A stretch of DNA of 64,000 nt from Branchipolynoe longqiensis (GCA_030323885.1 CM059198.1:10206462-10270461), one strand, 5' to 3'. Positions 20,225-30,940 are shown, counted from the stretch's first letter. Notes: generated from the letters alone by a model not told the origin. Translations and numbers: made by a program.

Positions 20225-20935
20225 GCAGAGCTGCAACCAACCAATCAGAGTGCTAAGATTGAAAACAGCAAGTGAGCGGTAGTAACTATCATCAACACCG
20301 TGGACATTCACAAAACAAAAAGAAAAACAATCAACTAAAGGGACAGATTGATTATTCACTGCTAATATCAAATTCAGTTATTTATGAGCATGACTTGCTA
20401 ATAATGGTGCTAAAATTGAAAACGGCCAGTGAGCGGTAGTAACTGTGATATATGCGTAATAGACATATAGGTGTGTGGCTAATATATGTTAACGAGATGC
20501 ACAGTTTGAGACAAAGGAATATGCTAATGAGATGACATCATGGAAAGTTTTAGCCGGCGAGTCAAGCGAGCCCTAGGCCGTGAATAAACCATTCAGTATC
20601 CAGAAGTCAAAGTATTCAGACGTCGTACTTTCACAGTAACTATCATCAACACCGTGGACATTCACAAAACAAAAACAATCAACTAAAAGTACAGATTGAT
20701 TATTCACTGCTAAGATCAAATTTAGTTATTTATGAGTGTGACTTAGTAATAATGCTGCTAAAATTGAAAACGGCCAGTGAGCGGTAGTAACTATCATCAA
20801 CACCGTGAGAATTCACAAAACAAAAACAATCAACTAAAAGGACAGATTCATTATTCACTGCTAAGATCAAATTCAGTTATTTACGAGCATGACTTAATAA
20901 TAATAGAGTGCTAAAATTGAAATGGGCAGCAGTCA
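20225..20935 (+). repeat. three tandem ~150-170-bp units, one split by a solo LTR
   Basis: The unit includes GCGGTAGTAACTATCATCAA, CACCGTGGACATTCACAAAA, CAATCAACTAAAGGGACAG, and GTGCTAAAATTGAAAACGGC. Copies begin near 20261, 20636 and 20785. The boundary of the first two is broken by the LTR insertion. Confidence 0.75.
20444..20635 (+). mobile_element. solo LTR, 192 bp
   Basis: The insert starts TGTGATATATGCG and ends CGTACTTTCACA, so it has the TG...CA ends of an LTR. It is flanked on both sides by GTAAC (20439-20443 and 20636-20640), a 5-base duplication typical of LTR-retrotransposon integration. An AATAAA-type signal (TGAATAAACC) lies near its 3' third. The flanking tandem units give the empty site. 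The internal retrotransposon is absent, which suggests LTR-LTR recombination. The short length resembles some Gypsy-type LTRs, but the family is not determined. Confidence 0.8.
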
Positions 20936-21062
20936 CTATCACGGCAAATAATAATTATTCTTTTGCTAATTTGTAAAACAGCTGTGTGAATAATCTGATA
21001 ATAATCATTCTTGCACTAATTCGCTGAGAGGGGGCACTCTGCGAATAGCCTCTTCCATATTG

Positions 21063-22214
21063 GTGTTCTCTTTTGCGGAGTGGTTAGAGTGTCTGACATT
21101 TTTCTAGGTCAGACCAGAGAGCGTGTATATAAACAGATGAGAGGGACAACTGTCATACTAGACCGTGTAACGGGTGCCGACTGTGGCGCTTCAAGTGGTG
21201 GTTGTTGAACAGTTTACGCATATGGGCATACTCAATGCATTGTCAATGGCAGTGAGCAATCTTCAGAGACAAAAAGTTAAATATCTCTAAAACTACAAGA
21301 CCTAGAAACAAACTGATTGGAATACACATAGAAAACATGTTTACCAAAAACATTATATTAAATTGATATGGTTAGGGTTCTGGATTTCTATTAATTTGGA
21401 ATAAAACTAACGTTTTTCACTACGCGTACAGCAAACTCAAGGCATTGTCAATGGTCGTGTGCAATCTTCCTACAGAAAACGTTAAATATCTCTAAAACTA
21501 CAACACCTAGAAACAAACTGATTGGAATACACATAGAAAACATGTTTACCAACAAGATTATATTAAATTGATATGGTTAGGGTTCTGGATTTCTATTAAT
21601 TTGGAATAAAACTGACGTTTTTCACTATGCGTACGGCAAACTCAAGGCATTGTCAATGGTCGTGTGCAATCTTCCTACAGAAAAAGTGAAATATCTCTAA
21701 AACTACACCAAATAGAAACAAGCCGCTTAGTACACATATAGAAAACATGTTTACCAACAAGATTATATTGAATTTATATGGTTAGGGTTCTGGATTTCTA
21801 TTAATCTTTTAAGAAAATTAATGTTTTGCACTGAGCGTACCGGCAAACTCAAGGCTTGTTCAACAATAACCGCGAGGATCGCCACTGCAGCCTGTGTTAC
21901 ATATTTTCGCGGGAGTTGTCCCTCTCATCTGTTTATATACACGCTCTCTGGTCAGACTCCTAATCTGAGGGTCGGCGGTTCGATTGCCCATGCCCCCAGG
22001 TCTGCCAATTTGGATTTCCACCGCTGTGTATAACTTACAGCGTCATCAAAGGCCGGTTGCTCTCATACTATGTCTATGTGGTGTGGGAGGTAAAAAATCC
22101 CTTGGGTCGGTAAAAGTGTAGGCTCGGGCTTTCTATCGACCAGCAGTGGAGTGGGGAAGACCAGTCGCCTGTGACTGGGATTTCCCCTGCTTGGGCAACT
22201 AATGTACCAAAAAA
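21063..22214 (+). mobile_element. SINE-B copy split by element U1
   Basis: The head (GTTCTCTTTTGCGGAGTGGT) occupies 21063-21114. After U1 the copy resumes at 21951 with GTCAGACTCCTAATCTGAGG and continues through CCATGCCCCCAGGTCTGCC and TCTATGTGGTGTGGGAGG. It ends at 22214 in the alternative tail (CAGTGGAGTGGGGAAGACC, then CCCCTGC, AACTAATGTACC). Confidence 0.85.
21115..21950 (+). mobile_element. DNA element U1 with ~205-bp internal tandem unit
   Basis: The ends are CAGAGAGCGTGTATATAAAC and, inverted at the right, the same sequence, nearly perfect over more than 30 bases. GTCAGAC flanks both sides (21108-21114 and 21951-21957). A CAGAG start and a 7-8-base duplication fit a hAT-type element. 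Three copies of a ~205-base unit lie inside (CTCAAGGCATTGTCAATGG, AAATATCTCTAAAACTACA, GGTTAGGGTTCTGGATTTC). No transposase is encoded. Confidence 0.82.
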
Positions 22215-22255
22215 ATTAATAAAAAATGAGAGACAAAGAAGTGTTCACACTTCCT

Positions 22256-22735
22256 GTCTACCATATCACTATATCGCTATATGGCTATATCGTTATATCA
22301 CTGTATCGATGTATCGCTATATTGCTATATCGTTATATCGATATATCGTTATATCGCTATATCGATATATCGATATATTGATATATTGATATATCGCTGT
22401 ATCGATATATCGCTATACCGATATATCGTTATATCGATATATCGATATATCGTTATATCGATATATCGTTATATCGCTATATCGCTGTATCGCTGTATTG
22501 ATGTATCGCTGTATTGATGTATCGCTGTATCGCCGTATTGATGTATCGCTGTATCGCTATATTGATATATCGATATATCCCTATATCGATATATCGATAT
22601 ATCGATATATCGCTATATCGATATATTGATATATCGATATATCGCTAGAGCGATATATCGCTATATTGATATATCGCTATATCGTTATATCGCTATATCG
22701 CTTTAGCGTTATATCGCTATATCGATATATTGCGA
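22256..22735 (+). repeat. TATCGATA-type satellite, ~480 bp
   Basis: An array of TATCGA, TATCGC and TATCGT words with an eight-base basic spacing (ATATCGATATATCGCT). Long tracts are self-complementary. Open frames reading YRYI repeats are produced by the array. Confidence 0.9.
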
Positions 22736-22877
22736 AGGGTAAAATACGCCGTGATGTGTGCTGTGGCAATGCTATGTCTATGGGGAGCATTTATTTTTGT
22801 AAAATAAATAAAAAATCTTTCATTGTATCGATTAAAAATAACTCAATGCGCGATTGAAGAGGAAGATCTGAGGTATT

Positions 22878-23140
22878 TAATTTAACCTAAGAGCAATTTT
22901 CTCTGAAAGTATTAATAACAGAGATAATAGTGAAAGTTGGGATATTCTGAGTGTCAGTGCCAGTGTTAGCCGTACCAGATCATGGCCTCAAAAACTATTT
23001 TCGCCAAATAAATTCAAGAACTTCCAATTGGCTGATAAAAAAAAAGCTGAACATGAAATTATAGAGAAAGATCTGAACTATTTAATAGAAACAAGAGAAA
23101 TTTGCTTTCAAAGCACCAAAAAGCAGAAATCACTGTGATA
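22878..23140 (+). other. unassigned open stretch of about 87 codons
   Basis: Between two stops, the frame reading SWDILSVSASVSR, then KKKAEHEIIEKDLNYL and ETREICFQSTKKQ stays open with no ATG. It is not low complexity and looks more protein-like than the surrounding AT-rich DNA. A shorter related piece (GAAGATCTGAGGTATTTAAT) lies just before it. It could be a degraded element ORF or an exon; I do not recognise the protein. Confidence 0.25.
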
Positions 23141-23189
23141 GATAGGGTAGTTCTAATGTTGTTTCTATGAGAGTGGCATTTGTTTTACC

Positions 23190-23689
23190 NNNNNNNNNNN
23201 NNNNNNNNNNNNNNNNNNNNNNNNNNNNNNNNNNNNNNNNNNNNNNNNNNNNNNNNNNNNNNNNNNNNNNNNNNNNNNNNNNNNNNNNNNNNNNNNNNNN
23301 NNNNNNNNNNNNNNNNNNNNNNNNNNNNNNNNNNNNNNNNNNNNNNNNNNNNNNNNNNNNNNNNNNNNNNNNNNNNNNNNNNNNNNNNNNNNNNNNNNNN
23401 NNNNNNNNNNNNNNNNNNNNNNNNNNNNNNNNNNNNNNNNNNNNNNNNNNNNNNNNNNNNNNNNNNNNNNNNNNNNNNNNNNNNNNNNNNNNNNNNNNNN
23501 NNNNNNNNNNNNNNNNNNNNNNNNNNNNNNNNNNNNNNNNNNNNNNNNNNNNNNNNNNNNNNNNNNNNNNNNNNNNNNNNNNNNNNNNNNNNNNNNNNNN
23601 NNNNNNNNNNNNNNNNNNNNNNNNNNNNNNNNNNNNNNNNNNNNNNNNNNNNNNNNNNNNNNNNNNNNNNNNNNNNNNNNNNNNNNNNN
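23190..23689. other. assembly gap, 500 N
   Basis: Exactly 500 undetermined bases, the conventional placeholder size. The true content and length are unknown, so nothing can be joined across it. Confidence 0.99.
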
Positions 23690-24040
23690 ATGACCACAGA
23701 GTTATGGAGCAATGAACAAAAGAGTAGGAATATAAAAAAACTAACTTTTTGAGGGTTCGATTCCAATGTTTATCCCCAATTTTGGATTGGCGTTTATCTG
23801 GTGTTGCGCCTGAACTCCTCCACAATTTAAAGTTATTGTGTGAATACTCTTTGTTTTTCTAACGGTTGAAAGACCCATGCTTCTGCTTTTATTCCAATGA
23901 ATAAACTATTCATTCCTCCCCGAGCGAACAAATTCAAACAGTATAAGGATGGAACACAGCTTACTGGATATATTACATTGCTGACAGATTGCGCATGATC
24001 AATGCGTGATGAAGTTCTGAATGCAGTTCTACCCCGCATA
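23690..24040 (+). other. unassigned spacer
   Basis: No gene or recognised repeat between the gap and the next TIR element. Confidence 0.35.
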
Positions 24041-24043
24041 ATA

Positions 24044-24362
24044 CCCCAGTCACACTACTGCTTTCGACTGCTTGTGACCACTTTGAGACCACAAAAAAGG
24101 GTTGGTTGCAAAGAGCTCACGAGTGGTCACAAAGTGATTGCAAGGTGATCACAAAATGGTCATCAGTGGTTATCAAACTCCTTGCCACCATTTTGGTCGC
24201 AAGGCAGTTGCAGCTACTCCACTAAAAAACCTCCTTGTGACCAAAATGGTCACCCAGAGGTCAGCGTCCATTACTTTGATCGCAATGAGGTCACTGGTGA
24301 CTGTGGGTTCTTCGGTCCCGAAGTGGTCGCAAGCAGTCGCAAGCCATAGTGTGAGTGTAGCT
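24044..24362 (+). mobile_element. TIR element H6 with GTGGTCAC-word interior
   Basis: It begins CCCCAGTCACACTACTGC and ends GCCATAGTGTGAGTGTAGC. The interior is built from GTGGTCAC, GTGACCAC, TGGTCGCAAG and GCGACC words in both orientations. The ends resemble those of the element at 34849. The stop of the minus-strand frame at 24363-25664 lies exactly at its right border. Confidence 0.65.
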
Positions 24363-24990
24363 TTAAGCAACAAACACCAAAGACCACAAACCGCCATATA
24401 TAAGAGTCGTAGAGGAGTCTTCCAGAGGTGGCAGCCATGCCAGCGAGAGACCCACGACGCCATCACTCGCCTGGGACTTCTTCCGGTTCCCGTCTGTGTC
24501 CTGCTCAAGGCTATCAGTATCACCACCACCAGCTTGTCCAGCCTTTCTAACCTTCCCCTGAGGCCCGGCTTTCCATCTCTTCTTACCATCCTGGCTAACT
24601 CCACTTTGAGCACCTCTTTGTTTATTTCGCAACAACAACCCCTTCCGGTATTGCTCAGCCGCTCGCTGTTGACCCTCGCTGTGTGCGATCGCTGTACGCT
24701 CCTCATCCCCTCCTGCTCCCCCCGCGCGTTCCCCCGCAGACTCCCCAGCGTTGCCGGACCCATACGCCGTTGCACTCCGGGACGCCAGGCACCCGGATGT
24801 AAATGAACTCGTGGAATTGGGTACTTCCGGTGACTCGGCTAATGGGGACAACCGAACCGACTCCTGGGAGCTTTCAGTTCTCCGTGTCCGGGTACGTAAA
24901 GGTTGGGGATTTTTTGACGTGCTCGACTTTCTGGAATCAATCGGCACTGGAGAATGAGGGTACCCCGGCAAGCCCCTGTCTGTTGGGGGC

Positions 24991-25022
<32 letters not shown>

Positions 25023-25664
25023 TTCGGCTTCGGCTTCGGCTTCGGAAAGCAACACGGGGGAAGTTAGCCCGGACGCCGGTGCTGGCCAGTCGGGAGGTGT
25101 GGACGCGGGGGTCCCGACAGGCACCGGGGTAGGGAGGCCGGAGGGAGACGCAGGCGAGGCGGGAGGGCAGGGTGATGTGAGAGGGGCAGGGGAGTCAGGG
25201 GGGGAAGGGGAGGTGTAAGGGGTGGATGAGGTGGGTGATGTTGGAAAGGTGGGAGGTACAGCGGAGTCAGGAGGGGTGGGTGAGGTGGGTGAGTTGGGAG
25301 AGGCGGTAGGGACAGGGTAGTCAGGAGGGGTGGGTGAGGTAGGTGAGTTGGGAGAGGCGGGAGGGACAGCGGAGTCAGGAGGAGGGGTGGGTGAGTTGGG
25401 AGAGGCGGGAGGGACAGGGGACGAGGCGGGGTCGGATGGTGAGGGGGAAGAGGCGGGGGAGACGGAGGTGGCCGGGGAGGTACTTCCCTCCCTCCCTCTT
25501 CTCGATTCACGTGAGTTCAAACGAGATCTGGTCGCGGGGGTGGCATTGTTATTGCTGTTCAGACCTTTCTCATTTGCACTGCCGAGATAGATGATGTAGG
25601 TTTTGGTAGGTCGGGTGGCTCTGGGCTGCACAACAACAGTGTAGGTGCTCAGTGGTTCGGCCAT
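24363..25664 (-). CDS. Pro/Ser-rich open frame, 433 codons (uncertain gene)
   Basis: An ATG in good context (CCAAGATGG) opens an uninterrupted minus-strand frame. It has a short non-repetitive N-terminus (TYTVVVQPRATRPTKTYIIY), then a basic segment (SRESRRGREG), then about 150 residues of Pro/Ser repeats (PPASPNSPT-type). Next come an (EA)n block from a GGCTTC microsatellite, a Ser/Arg-rich stretch, and a Gly/Lys/Gln-rich C-terminal third. It would be largely disordered, with no domain or signal peptide recognised. The stop lies at the border of element H6 and the ATG lies about 20 bases from a SINE-B, so it may be a remnant or chance frame in GC-rich repeats. For a gene: non-repetitive ends and the length. 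Against: repeat content and competing open frames on the other strand. Confidence 0.35.
24995..25045 (+). repeat. GGCTTC hexanucleotide microsatellite
   Basis: About eight and a half uninterrupted copies. On the minus strand it encodes the (EA)n run in the Pro/Ser-rich frame. Confidence 0.95.
25175..25440 (+). repeat. G-rich minisatellite, ~55-bp degenerate unit
   Basis: Units of GGAGTCAGGAGGGGTGGGTG, AGGTGGGTGAGTTGGGAGAG, GCGGGAGGGACAG repeat at least four times. On the minus strand they encode the PPASPNSPT-type repeats of the 433-codon frame. Confidence 0.8.
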
Positions 25665-25683
25665 CTTGGAAGCAGTTCAGCGG

Positions 25684-25982
25684 TGTTCTCTGTGGCGGAG
25701 TTGTTAGAGTGTCTGATTTTTTTCTAGGTCAGACTCTTAATCTGAAGGTTGACTGTTGGATTCCTCATGCCATCACCTCTGCCAATGTGAATTTTCACCA
25801 CTGTATATAATTTACAGCATCATCAAAGGCCAGTTGCTCTCAGACCATGTCTATGTGGTGTGGGAGGTTAAAAATCCCTTTGGTCGGTAGAAATGTAGCC
25901 TCTGGCTTTCTATCGACTAACTGTCTAGTGGTGCAAACAAGTGTATTCAGAATTATCCATGATAGGCAGTATAAATAAAAAG
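25684..25982 (+). mobile_element. SINE-B copy with the original tail
   Basis: GTTCTCTGTGGCGGAGTTG head, body through CTATGTGGTGTGGGAGG and TTTCTATCGACTAACTGTC, then a tail ending GATAGGCAGTATAAA. It starts about 20 bases upstream of the ATG of the minus-strand Pro/Ser-rich frame. Confidence 0.85.
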
Positions 25983-26600
25983 ATTTGATACTTTTGTGTG
26001 TAAAATCCAGAGTGGCAGCACTGGCCCGGAGGTTCCTGGACACATGCCATGACCCACAACGGGACGCAGCCACACCACAGCCGTAAGCTTTGCACCAATT
26101 CACTTCTAGCTAGGTGGCTATATATGAATAGATCTTCAAATCATATTTCTCCGGGTGGTGATAAAACTGATATACTCCATTAAGTAAAGGTATCTCAGGA
26201 GCCTTAGATATTAATATTAGCTAACACGGCAGAGGATATATGTGATGTATTAGCATTATGCGAATATAAAGGCGTGGAAGGGAATTTATTATTATTATTG
26301 TTATCCATTATTACCACCATACATTCTCCATGTAATTGCTCTGTTCCTTGCATCCAAGCACAGGTGGCGTGGCCATCGACCCCAATCCTAACTACAGGTG
26401 TGCCACACTGTCCTTCGCGCCCAAGAATTTTTCTTTATTAGGCTAGGGCAACATATTTCCTGTGCCAGAGAATATCTTATCTCAACCCACCTGTCATTGT
26501 CTTGTTCCTTTATCTACTAATAGTATAGCCGAACTTTATATATATATATATATCACGTGCACTCTTCCCGCACCTGGGTGGTTAAAATCATGTAAATTGA
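25983..26600 (+). other. unassigned spacer
   Basis: It contains a short TATATA tract at about 26538-26552 and no recognised gene or repeat family. Confidence 0.35.
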
Positions 26601-26639
26601 TGTGAGAATTCAAGTGCTCTGTATCAGGCTTATGTCCGC

Positions 26640-27895
26640 TCCAATCGTCTCCACAGTTAAAACACGCATTGCTCCAGTCACTGTCACACAGTGGCCTGGG
26701 TACCAGTCAGCTCCAGTACCCGTGTTGACAGTGTGAGGCAGCTTTGTGTCTCCTCAGTAGACACACGTATTGCTTCAGTCACCGCCACACAGTGCAGTGG
26801 CACGGGTACCAGTCACTTCCTCCAGTACTTGTGTTGACAGTGTGAGACACCTCGGGTCTCCTCAGTAAACACACATATTGCTTCAGTCACCTCCACACAG
26901 TGCAGTGGCATGGGTACCAGTCACTTCCTCCAGTACTCGTGTTGACAGTGTGAGACAGCTCGGGTCTCCTCAGTTAATTGTTCCAGTCACTGTCACAGAG
27001 TGATCCAGGTACCAGTCAGCTCTACTCCCATGTTGACAGTGTGAGATAGCTCTGGTCTCCTCAGTAAATTGCTACAGTCACTGTCACACAGTGGCCCGGG
27101 TACCAGTCAGCTCCAGTACCCGTGTTGACAGTGTGAGACATTTCGGGTCTTCTCAATAAATTGCTCCAGTCGCTATCACACAGTGGCATAGGTAATAGTA
27201 CCCATGTTGACAGTGTGAGACAGCTCTGGTCTCCAAAGTAAACATGCGTATTGCTACAGTCACACAGGGTCCCGGGTGCCAGTCACCTCCTCCAATACTC
27301 ACGTGGACAGTGTGAGACAGCTCTGGTATCCACATTAAACACACACATTGCTCCAGTCACTGTCACACAGTGGCCTGGGTACCAGTCAGAACTCATGTTA
27401 ACAATGTAAGATGGCTCTGGTCTTCACAGAAAACATGTATTGCTCCAGTCACTGACACACAGTGGCCCGGGTACTAGCCACCTACAGTACTCATGTTGAC
27501 AGTGTTAGACAGTGCGGGTCTCCTCAGTAAATTGCTCCCGTCACTGTCACACAGTGGCCCGGGTACCAGCCAACTACAGTACTCATGTTGACAGTGTGAG
27601 ACAGCTCTGGTCTCCTCAGTAAACCCTTGTATTGCTACAGTCACTGTCACACACTGGCCCGGGTACCAGTCACTTCCTCCAGTACCCATGTTGACAGTGT
27701 GAGGCAGCTCAGATCTCCTCAGTATATTGGTCCAGTCACTGTCACAAAGTGGCCCGGATACCTGTCACCTCCTACAGTACTCATGTTGACAGTGTAAGAC
27801 AGCTCGGGTCTCCTCAGTAAATTGCTCCAGTCACTGTCACAAAGTGGGACGGGTACCAGTCACCTCCTCCAGTACTCATGTTGACAGTGTGAGAT
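26640..27895 (+). repeat. ~90-110-bp degenerate satellite, about a dozen copies
   Basis: The unit reads ATTGCTCCAGTCACTGTCAC, ACAGTGGCCCGGGTACCAG, TCACCTCCTCCAGTACTCAT, GTTGACAGTGTGAGACAGC, TCGGGTCTCCTCAGTAAA. Units differ by deletions and point changes; several keep CCCGGGTACC intact. Short open frames here are array products. Confidence 0.88.
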
Positions 27896-28132
27896 GCTGT
27901 CCACACCCCGGTCTACCAGTACCAGACCGGCATTCCACAATAGACATGCGTGCACGCTGCTTTGACTACGGCCCATGGTTGCTTGGTTGTCGCACTTTAA
28001 CCTCTGGTAATATTAATGACGCTGTCCCCCAGCACATGTCGCTCACCACCGGGTTAGACATCACCAGCATATCCTGAGAACTGCAGATGCACAGCCGAGC
28101 CGTATTCAACGCAGAGCACATGTCTTAACTGA

Positions 28133-28530
28133 AGGTTGGTTGTTGGAGTTTTACGTCCTAGCAACACCTATGGTCATATCAGGACGGGTACCGACTTGTG
28201 ACAGTGCGCACTCATGTCGACTTCATAGTGCTGCCCCACTGGGAAATTAGGCCACCACCACCATGACCCGATATTCCACTCAGTGACATTATCCTGACAC
28301 TGAGCGAACCAGGTCCTTGCCCTATCCTAATAATGCTGAGCGCCTGGCTAGGAAGCGACAAGTATACATTTTTAAGTCATTAGTTTGACTCGACTGGGAA
28401 TCGATCTTCCGCGGCAGCCTGATTTCCCAGTGGGGTCGCCATGAGTGCGCAGTGTTACGAGTCGGTACCCGTCCTGATATGACCTTAGGTGTTGCCAGAA
28501 TGTAAAACTCCAAAACCAACTAACCAACCA
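28133..28530 (-). mobile_element. two SINE-A pieces in opposite orientation
   Basis: A minus-strand copy (28133-28404, from TTACGTCCTAGCAACACC to GACTCGACTGGGAATCG) runs directly into the 3' half of a plus-strand copy (28405-28530, GGCAGCCTGATTTCCCAGTG to the AACTAACCAACC tail). The two form a large imperfect inverted repeat. Confidence 0.75.
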
Positions 28531-28687
28531 TTTTCCACTCATTTAAAGTATTGTTGCTATAGTAGCTAGGGTAGCAAAATGAAGTCACCATGAGTGCCTA
28601 CTATTACAAATATTTATTCCAGCATTGAGCATACATTTTCATATTAATTCTCTCATTCTTGACGCCACTGAAATGGCACAATGTAAT
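28531..28687 (+). other. unassigned spacer left of H2
   Basis: Short AT-rich DNA without features, ending in the AT that precedes element H2. Confidence 0.35.
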
Positions 28688-30548
28688 GGGCCTGTCACAC
28701 TACAACGGTTCTCTCGGCGACCCGTCAGCGTTGAAAGTACTATCTTGCGCGTCGAGAAACGTTAAAGATTTAGGGGAAATATGGGGAAATTGGACGTTCC
28801 CACAGCATGTTGGTAGCGCGCGGCCAACGTTTTGGTAACGTATATCGGCGCGCTGTGTCTGTGTCTCTGTCTTGTGTCTCTGTCTGTGTCTCTGTCTGTG
28901 TCTCTGTGTGTGTCTCTGTGTGTGTCTCTGTGTGTGTCTCTGTATGTGTCTCTGTATGTGTCTCTGTGTATGTGTCTCTGTCTGTGTCTCTGTCTGTGTC
29001 TCTCTCTCTGTGTCTCTGTGTCTGTCTCTGTCTGTGTCTCTGTGTATGGTCTCTGTCTGTGTCTCTGGTTGTGTCTCTCTCTGTGTCTCTGTTCTTCTCT
29101 GTGTCTCTGTGATGTGTCTCTGTCTGTGTCTGTGTCTGTTCTGTGTCTCTGTGTCTTCTCTGTCTGTGCTCTGTGTATGTGTGTGTGTCTCTGTGTCTGT
29201 GTCTTGTCTGTGTCTGTGTGTCTCTGTGTCTCTGTGTGTGTCTGTGTGTGTCTCTGTCTGTGTCTCTGTCTGTGTCTCTGTGTGTGTCTGTGTGTGTGTC
29301 TCTGTATGTGTCTCTGTATGTGTCTCTGTATGTGTCTCTGTCTGTGTCTCTGTCTCTGTTTCTCTCTCTCTCTGAGACACAGAGACATAGACACACATAG
29401 ACACACACACAGATACACAGAGACACACACCGAGACACAGAGACACACACAGAGACTCAGACACACAGAGACACAGATACACACACCGAGACACAGAGAC
29501 ACACACAGAGACACAGAGACACACACATAGCCGGACATACATAGACACACACAGAGACACATACTGAGACACAGACAGAGACACAGACAGAGACACATAC
29601 ATATACACATACAGAGACACATACACAAACATAGACACATACACAGACACATACAGAGACAAATACAAATACACATACAGAGACACAGACAGAGACACAA
29701 ACAGATACACAGACAGAGACACAGACAGAGACATAGACAGAGACACAGACAGAGACACATACATATACACATACAGAGACACATACAGAAACATAGACAC
29801 ATACACAGACAGATACAGAGACAAATACAAATACACATACAGAGACACAGACAGAGACACAAACAGATACACAGACAGAGACACAGACAGATACACAGAC
29901 AGAGACACATACAGAGACATACACAGAGACACAGAGACACATACAGAGACAGACACAGAGACACAGACAGAGACACACACAGAGACACACACACAGACAC
30001 ATACAGAGACAGACACAGAGACACAGACAGAGACACACACAGAGACACAGACAGAGACACATACAGAGACATACACAGAGACACAGAGACACATACATAG
30101 ACAGACACAGAGACACAGACAGAGACACACACAGAGACACACCCACAGACACACACAGACACACCCAGAGACACACACACAGACACACACACAGCAACGT
30201 GTGAGCAACGACCCTCCCGCGCGCGCGCCGTCTTCCTAGCGTTCCAATAACGTTATTCCGGCGCGTCCAACGCAGCGCGACGCGCGCCTAACGTCCTCCT
30301 AGCGTTCTTACCCATTTACTCCCGCGCGTTGCCGGTCGCTGGAAGTTTTTGACATGTTCAAAACGCTCAGCGACCAATAACGCGCGCGGACGTTGTCCGC
30401 CGACCATCAACGTCAAAGATAATGTACCGACGTGTACCGACGCGCGCATAGCGCGTCACCAGCGCGTCTCGATATTTCAACAAATATCGCCCAAAAACAC
30501 CACACTTTGACGGGTCGCCGGCGAGAAGCGTCGTAGTGTGACAGGCCC
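28688..30548 (+). mobile_element. Harbinger-like element H2 holding a giant inverted microsatellite
   Basis: The ends GGGCCTGTCACACTACAACG and (inverted) GGGCCTGTCACACTACGACG are near-perfect, with AT on both flanks. The next ~150 bases on each side are GC-rich, CGCG-containing words in inverted order (GGCGACCCGTC at left, GACGGGTCGCC at right). The centre is the inverted microsatellite at 28845-30195. The whole 1.86-kb unit is therefore a foldback structure. No protein is encoded. Confidence 0.8.
28845..30195 (+). repeat. inverted eight-base microsatellite, TGTCTCTG then CAGAGACA
   Basis: From about 28853 to 29372 the strand reads TGTCTCTG-type repeats; from 29373 to 30195 it reads the complement, CAGAGACA-type. 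The switch lies in a CTCTCTCTCTGAGACACAG hinge. The arms (about 520 and 820 bases) can pair. All the long CVSVCVS, RDTQRHT and related frames are by-products. Confidence 0.95.
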
Positions 30549-30550
30549 AT

Positions 30551-30935
30551 AAGCATAGACAAACATTACAGTCAATTTCAGACATACTTGAAGTACAATG
30601 TGTGTGATACAGAAATAGAATTAGTAATTATATCTGAATACAAAACTACAGTTATTACATCCAATTTCAGTTAAATCTGTTTATAGTCAGTGTGCTTGTG
30701 CTTCACGAGGAGTCACAATGCTTTCTAACTCTAAGGTACAATGCTTGGCCCTGGAAGTTGTGCTCATTCGGTCGACCTAATGAGCGCGGACCTAACCAGC
30801 GCGTGATGCTGGTTGGGTCCTCCTTGTTGCTGCGCTTATTATGCTCATGACCTAGTTGCACACAATATGTGATCGCCACTGCAGTCCTCATTTATGTAAG
30901 TTATGACGCACCCTCTGTACACCTCTTCTCGTGCA
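30551..30935 (+). other. unassigned spacer
   Basis: No gene or recognised repeat is visible. Confidence 0.35.
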
Positions 30936-30940
30936 GCGAC

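Noticed and set aside
23130..23825. Long frames across the gap region
   Set aside because: They consist almost entirely of undetermined bases.
24138..24806. 222-codon plus-strand frame
   Set aside because: It overlaps element H6 and runs antisense to the Pro/Ser-rich frame; no independent support.
28700..30208. Very long open frames (up to 502 codons) on both strands
   Set aside because: They are translations of the inverted TGTCTCTG/CAGAGACA microsatellite (CVSVCVS, RDTQRHT repeats) and stay open in several frames because the unit lacks stops.
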